Positions 60,601-64,000 of a DNA stretch of 64,000 nt are shown here, in pieces (within the stretch, counting starts at the first letter, position 1; each line of letters starts with the position of its first letter). The notes under the pieces are model-generated. The model was not told the origin of the DNA. It saw nothing but the letters and a program-made list of their open reading frames with translations, and made no database searches. The stretch is from Nonomuraea sp. NEAU-A123 (lineage in GTDB: Bacteria; Actinomycetota; Actinomycetes; Streptosporangiales; Streptosporangiaceae): NCBI RefSeq assembly GCF_018603905.1, contig NZ_JAHFZZ010000017.1, positions 62,001 through 126,000 on the forward strand, read 5' to 3'. Made by a program: the position numbers and the translations under genes.

Positions 60601-61149
60601 ATGGAGCGAGCGCGGCAGTTGGTGGGCGAGATGCTCGTCTACTGTTTTGTGGTGGTCCTGCTCACCGGCGGATTCCTGGCCTTCTTCTACACGCCCAGTG
60701 GCCAGACGGCGATGTACGACGGCAGCTACGCGCCGCTCCGAGGCGTCATGATGAGCGAAGCCTACGAGTCCGCCCTGAGGACCAGTTTCGAGGTGCGTGG
60801 CGGTGTGCTCATGCGGCAACTGCACCACGAATCCTCGGTTCTGCTGGTGATGGGAGCCGTCGTCTGGGCTCTGCTCGGCCGGTTCCGGTACACGCTCGCG
60901 CTGCTGGGCCTGGGCCTGGGGTTGCTGGGCGGCCTCGCCGGCTACGGATCCGTTGACGACCTGCTGGCCGGGACCGTCCTGGGGAAACTTCCCATTCCCC
61001 TGTGGTACGGCCTGCACCTGCTGGCGGCGCTGGCCATGGGTGTCGTGCTGGTGATCTCCTCGTACCGGGAGGCCGCCCGCGACCCCAGAACGTCGGCCTT
61101 TATGGCATTGGGCCTCGGCCTCGTCGTGCTGGTGATCTTCTGGCTTTGA
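60601..61149 (+). CDS. Short cytochrome b-like membrane protein, paralogue of the 44-45 kb gene
   Basis: 182 residues with about five transmembrane helices. It aligns with the N-terminal part of the orphan cytochrome b: GEMLVYCFVVVLLTGGFLAF, APLRGVMMSEAYESALRTSF, EVRGGVLMRQLHHESSVLL. The second heme histidine of that helix is lost (VVWALLG), and a later GLHLLAAL keeps one His. ATG 60601 is the only start in frame. Function unknown; perhaps a reduced cytochrome b or assembly remnant. Confidence 0.75.
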   Translation: MERARQLVGEMLVYCFVVVLLTGGFLAFFYTPSGQTAMYDGSYAPLRGVMMSEAYESALRTSFEVRGGVLMRQLHHESSVLLVMGAVVWALLGRFRYTLALLGLGLGLLGGLAGYGSVDDLLAGTVLGKLPIPLWYGLHLLAALAMGVVLVISSYREAARDPRTSAFMALGLGLVVLVIFWL

Positions 61150-61278
61150 CCCCCGCCGCGGCGAGCAGCACTTGGGCTGTGGTACGCCGAGGCCGGGGTG
61201 GACGAGGTCGCTTTGGTACCGGTGAGCACGGACCGCGATCCCGGGGGCACGGCCACGCTCAAGGCTTTGGGCGGCTGA
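61150..61278 (+). pseudogene. Possible C-terminal remnant of a luciferase-like (LLM) oxidoreductase
   Basis: In the frame ending at TGA 61276 the sequence reads LGLWYAEAGVDEVALVPVST followed by DRDPGGTATLKALGG. This is the end pattern of flavin- or F420-dependent LLM enzymes, with no start or upstream domain (a cytochrome b gene stops at 61149). Assigned from pattern only. Confidence 0.4.
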
Positions 61279-61304
61279 TTCGCCATGGCCGTCAAAGACC
61301 GACG

Positions 61305-62162
61305 TCATCCGTTTCCAGAACGGCACGCGTTCAGCGCACGATCGCACAGGACGGGGAGCCTGCTTACCGCGTCCAACACCACGCGATCCCCCAGCGGCCC
61401 GTGGAGCCTGATCACGTCCTTGCCGGACATGCCGACCCCCCCGCATATGCCACCGGCGTCGCCGTGGACGTCGATCCCCAGGACCACCAGGTCCGGCTCC
61501 TCGCGGAGTCGTAGGCGGACGTCGAGCGGTTCGCCGTCGCAGGAGCCGTAGTCGTAGCTGACCAGCAGCGTGCGTTCGTCGAGCACTTCGAAGTCTCTGA
61601 TGCTGCCTGGCAATTGGTCGCCGACGGCGGCTTTGACGGTACCGACCGCTTTCTGATCGACAGCGACGCGGTCGATCGGGCCGGGCAGGTTCGAGAAGTA
61701 CAGCCGCCACGCGGGCACGGTCGCCATGCCGCGCAGGGTTTTCAGCCGCATCCTCGTGTAGGTGGCGCTGGTCAGCTTATACGCCTCCCCTTCGGGAAAG
61801 GTGTACTCCTCAGGCCAGGGAGACACAGCCAGCAGCGCCTCTCGCGCTGTGATCACGGGGACCCGCATCGTGGACCCGTCGTCCCAGCGGATCTGCGCGC
61901 CGGCCGGCGGAGCGGGGAGCGGGCCGGCCACCACCCAGCCGTACTCCTCATCGTGCTGGATCTGCTTGAGCACCTTCGGCGGTATCGCGCTCAGGTCCTC
62001 GACCGGGACGAAACCCTTGTGCCAGATCTCCGCGGCACCGCTGGTCCGCCAGGTCCCGACGGCTTGTGCGGCGTGGTCTTCGAACGTACGCGGTTCGAAC
62101 GGGAGTCGGCTGCCGCCGAGGAGCACTATCCCGGCCAGGAGCGTCATCACTAATCGCAGCAT
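61305..62162 (-). CDS. Secreted or membrane-anchored hypothetical protein
   Basis: 285 residues with an N-terminal hydrophobic segment (MLRLVMTLLAGIVLLGG), then a soluble domain including Trp-rich RTSGAAEIWHKGFVPVEDLS and cysteines near the end (GSCDGEP, GGICGGVG, CDRALNAC). No family recognised. ATG 62162 is chosen because it opens the signal segment. It diverges from the secreted protein gene at 62247. Confidence 0.7.
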   Translation of the reverse strand: MLRLVMTLLAGIVLLGGSRLPFEPRTFEDHAAQAVGTWRTSGAAEIWHKGFVPVEDLSAIPPKVLKQIQHDEEYGWVVAGPLPAPPAGAQIRWDDGSTMRVPVITAREALLAVSPWPEEYTFPEGEAYKLTSATYTRMRLKTLRGMATVPAWRLYFSNLPGPIDRVAVDQKAVGTVKAAVGDQLPGSIRDFEVLDERTLLVSYDYGSCDGEPLDVRLRLREEPDLVVLGIDVHGDAGGICGGVGMSGKDVIRLHGPLGDRVVLDAVSRLPVLCDRALNACRSGNG

Positions 62163-62246
62163 GTGGCGATCTTGACAGCGCGAACGCACCTAGGCGATCG
62201 GGCCGGGTTCTTCTATGTTCGGTCTGACCGTAGGCCTCCGAAGGAG

Positions 62247-62783
62247 ATGTTCACTGTGAAGAGACTTCTCGAAGGAACCCCGTTACGTGCCGGTGTCGCG
62301 GCCGTCGCGCTGGCCGGTGGACTGCTGGCCGCCACCCCCGCCGTTGCCGTGGCCGGTGAGCGTACTGTCGATTCGGTGTCGCAGACGGCCGCTGCGGCGC
62401 GTCCCCGTAACGGCAAGATCCTCTACCACCGCCTCGGTGGCGGGCTGGGCACTCTCAAGATCAAGAACGGCACCTCCAGGGACGGCGTCGTCACGCTGGT
62501 CAAGGGCAAGGCCAAGGCGGTCAGCATCTACGTTCGCGCCAGATCCACCGCCAGCGTCAAGGACGTCAGGGACGGGACGTACCGGGTCTACTTCACCACC
62601 GGCTCCCGGTTCAGCACGTCGAAGGGCAGGTTCGGCCGGAACGCCGTTTACCAGCGGTTCAACGATCGGCTGAAGTTCGCCACGACCGCTACCTCGGCGA
62701 GCATCTGGACCCTGACCCTCAACCCGGTCAGGGGAGGCAACGCGCGGACCAGCTCCATCAACCCGAGGGATTTCCCGGCTTAG
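62247..62783 (+). CDS. Secreted hypothetical protein
   Basis: 178 residues with a Sec signal peptide (cleaved near AVAVAG) and a basic beta-rich domain (LGTLKIKNGTSRDGVVTLVK; VRDGTYRVYFTTGSRFSTSK). The pattern GTLKIKNGTSRD resembles small actinobacterial exported proteins without function. GGAGATG ribosome binding site. A perfect terminator follows. Confidence 0.75.
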   Translation: MFTVKRLLEGTPLRAGVAAVALAGGLLAATPAVAVAGERTVDSVSQTAAAARPRNGKILYHRLGGGLGTLKIKNGTSRDGVVTLVKGKAKAVSIYVRARSTASVKDVRDGTYRVYFTTGSRFSTSKGRFGRNAVYQRFNDRLKFATTATSASIWTLTLNPVRGGNARTSSINPRDFPA

Positions 62784-62809
62784 CCACGGTAGATAGTCAG
62801 GGAGCGTAA

Positions 62810-62851
62810 CTTGCCCCCGGTTTGATGTGAAAAGTCACTACCGGGGGCAAG
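62810..62851. terminator. Terminator after the secreted protein gene
   Basis: CTTGCCCCCGGT and ACCGGGGGCAAG form a perfect 12-bp stem with an 18-nt loop, 27 bp after the stop. Confidence 0.78.
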
Positions 62852-62895
62852 GGGTTTCCAGCGAGTGTTCTCCTGCCGGCGGAAGGGTGACGGAA

Positions 62896-63696
62896 ATGGG
62901 GGATATCGGAGCCAGGAACCATGTGGTGGTGAGCGGCCGTACGGACGGGCCGACGGTGATGTTGGCCCACGGGTTCGGCTGCGACCAGAACCTGTGGCGT
63001 CTGGTGGCGCCGGAGTTGGCCCGCGACTTCCGGGTGGTGCTGTTCGATCACGTGGGGGCGGGCCGGTCCGATCTGTCGGCCTGGCGGCCGGAGCGCTACG
63101 CCACGCTGGACGACTATGCCGAGGACATCCTGCGGATCTGCCGGGAGCTGGACCTCTCGGACGTGGTCTTCGTGGGCCACTCGGTCAGCGCGATGATGGG
63201 CGTGCTCGCGGCGATCCAGGAGCCACAGCGGTTCGCCAAGCTGGTGCTGCTGGTCCCCTCGCCCTGCTACATCGACGACGAGGGTTACCGGGGCGGGTTC
63301 AGCCGGGCCGACATCGATGAGCTGCTGGAGTCGCTGGACAGCAACTATCTGGGCTGGTCCGCGGCGATGGCGCCGGTGATCATGGGCAATCCGGACCGTC
63401 CCGAGCTGGGTGAGGAACTGACCAACAGCTTCTGCCGTACCGATCCGCTGATCGCGCGGTCGTTCGCCCGGGTGACGTTCCTGTCGGATCACCGGGCCGA
63501 GCTGGCCAAGGTGAGTGTGCCGACGCTGGTGGTCGAGTGTGTGGAGGACGTGATCGCGCCCCGCGAGGTCGGCGCGTTCGTTCACGCCCAGATCGAGGGG
63601 AGCCGGCTCGTCACGCTGCCCGCGACCGGTCACTGCCCGCAGCTGAGCGCCCCGGAGGTCACTATCGAGGCGATCGCCTCCTTCGCCGCTCGGTGA
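62896..63696 (+). CDS. RsbQ-like alpha/beta hydrolase (stress-signalling type)
   Basis: 266 residues. The alpha/beta-hydrolase fold has GHSVSAMMG (nucleophile Ser in GHSVS) and C-terminal ATGHCPQLS with the catalytic His. The GHSVSAMMG and FDHVGAGRSD patterns are those of RsbQ, which supplies a ligand to RsbP in energy-stress signalling. It overlaps the start of the PAS-domain gene that follows (ATGA), which strengthens this reading. ATG 62896 or GTG 62887. Confidence 0.82.
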   Translation: MGDIGARNHVVVSGRTDGPTVMLAHGFGCDQNLWRLVAPELARDFRVVLFDHVGAGRSDLSAWRPERYATLDDYAEDILRICRELDLSDVVFVGHSVSAMMGVLAAIQEPQRFAKLVLLVPSPCYIDDEGYRGGFSRADIDELLESLDSNYLGWSAAMAPVIMGNPDRPELGEELTNSFCRTDPLIARSFARVTFLSDHRAELAKVSVPTLVVECVEDVIAPREVGAFVHAQIEGSRLVTLPATGHCPQLSAPEVTIEAIASFAAR

Positions 63697-64000
63697 TGAA
63701 CGCGCCCGGGCACGGCGGTCGGAGGGAGGTGGTGGTGTTCTCCTCGCTGCTGGAGGACAGCGCCGAGGACCTGTACGAGAACGCGCCCTGCGGCTACCTG
63801 TCCACGCTCCTGGACGGCCAGATCGCCAAGGTCAACGCCACCCTGCTGGGCTGGCTCGGCTACACCCGAGAGGAACTCGTCGGCCGCCGAGCCTTCTCCG
63901 ACCTGCTCACCGTCGGCGGCCGGCTGTACCACGAGACCCATTTCGCGCCGCTGCTCAGGCTGCAGGGCGAGGTCGGCGGCGTGGCCCTGGAGCTGCGGAC
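63696..64000 (+). CDS. PAS-domain protein, probable RsbP-like phosphatase (3' partial)
   Basis: The frame from ATG 63696 runs to the window end without a stop. It encodes a PAS domain (EDLYENAPCGYLSTLLDGQI, NATLLGWLGYTREELVGRRA, then FSDLLTVGG) overlapping the RsbQ-like stop. RsbP has a PAS sensor before a PP2C phosphatase, so this is its likely identity; the catalytic part lies outside the window. Confidence 0.75.
   Translation, partial: MNAPGHGGRREVVVFSSLLEDSAEDLYENAPCGYLSTLLDGQIAKVNATLLGWLGYTREELVGRRAFSDLLTVGGRLYHETHFAPLLRLQGEVGGVALELR

Noticed and set aside
1..64000. CRISPR arrays, rRNA genes and insertion sequences with inverted ends
   Set aside because: No regularly spaced repeats of the CRISPR type, no rRNA sequence and no transposase frame were found; the only RNA gene seen is tRNA-Sec.

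Overview
The window is high-GC actinomycete chromosome. GTG/TTG starts, SARP and PadR regulators, DUF5753 regulators, TraB/FtsK-type transfer genes and many Sec-signal exoproteins suggest a Streptosporangiales or Streptomyces-like organism. That placement is an inference from gene content; no rRNA is present.

Layout. 1-3085: end of a Ser/Thr kinase with a beta-propeller. 3133-11228: acetyltransferase, then a mannoside module (ROK regulator, lipoprotein binding protein, two permeases, GH38 alpha-mannosidase). 11518-18240: small membrane protein, ECF sigma factor diverging from a large SARP/AAA regulator, secreted RTX-type protein, CBM48-like protein, PadR regulator with a membrane protein, and a decayed M24 peptidase. 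18314-43016: a selenocysteine formate dehydrogenase operon, fdhA-fdhB-fdhC. fdhA reads through an in-frame UGA that is followed by a SECIS-like hairpin. A mobile element of about 19.8 kb sits inside the first codons of fdhB, bounded by a 17-bp direct repeat (21501-21517 and 41332-41348).

The element is an actinomycete integrative, probably conjugative, element. It carries a large serine integrase next to attL, two winged-helix replication-type proteins with repeat arrays, a DUF5753/DUF6879 regulatory unit, a tyrosine recombinase, an HNH-AP2 protein, an AT-richer cargo gene of unknown function, an FtsK/TraB-type translocase and a SpdB-like membrane protein. At its right end it supplies a Shine-Dalgarno and GTG start that keep fdhB open in frame.

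43162-49043: SDR oxidoreductase, orphan cytochrome b diverging from a TetR regulator with two palindromes between them, I36-like secreted protein, two UTRA-domain regulators and two small unknown proteins. 49101-53355: the complete selenocysteine machinery (selD, tRNA-Sec, selA, selB) that the formate dehydrogenase needs. 53427-64000: aquaporin-type channel, a frameshifted glutathione-independent formaldehyde dehydrogenase, secreted trypsin-like protease, CE1-type esterase with CBM2, ThuA/Gfo-Idh-MocA pair, secreted phospholipase A2, short cytochrome b paralogue, secreted proteins, and an RsbQ-like hydrolase overlapping the start of a PAS protein that runs off the window.

Together the Fdh and Sel genes form a C1-oxidation and selenium island (formaldehyde to formate to CO2), now interrupted by the element and, at the formaldehyde step, by a single-base frameshift.
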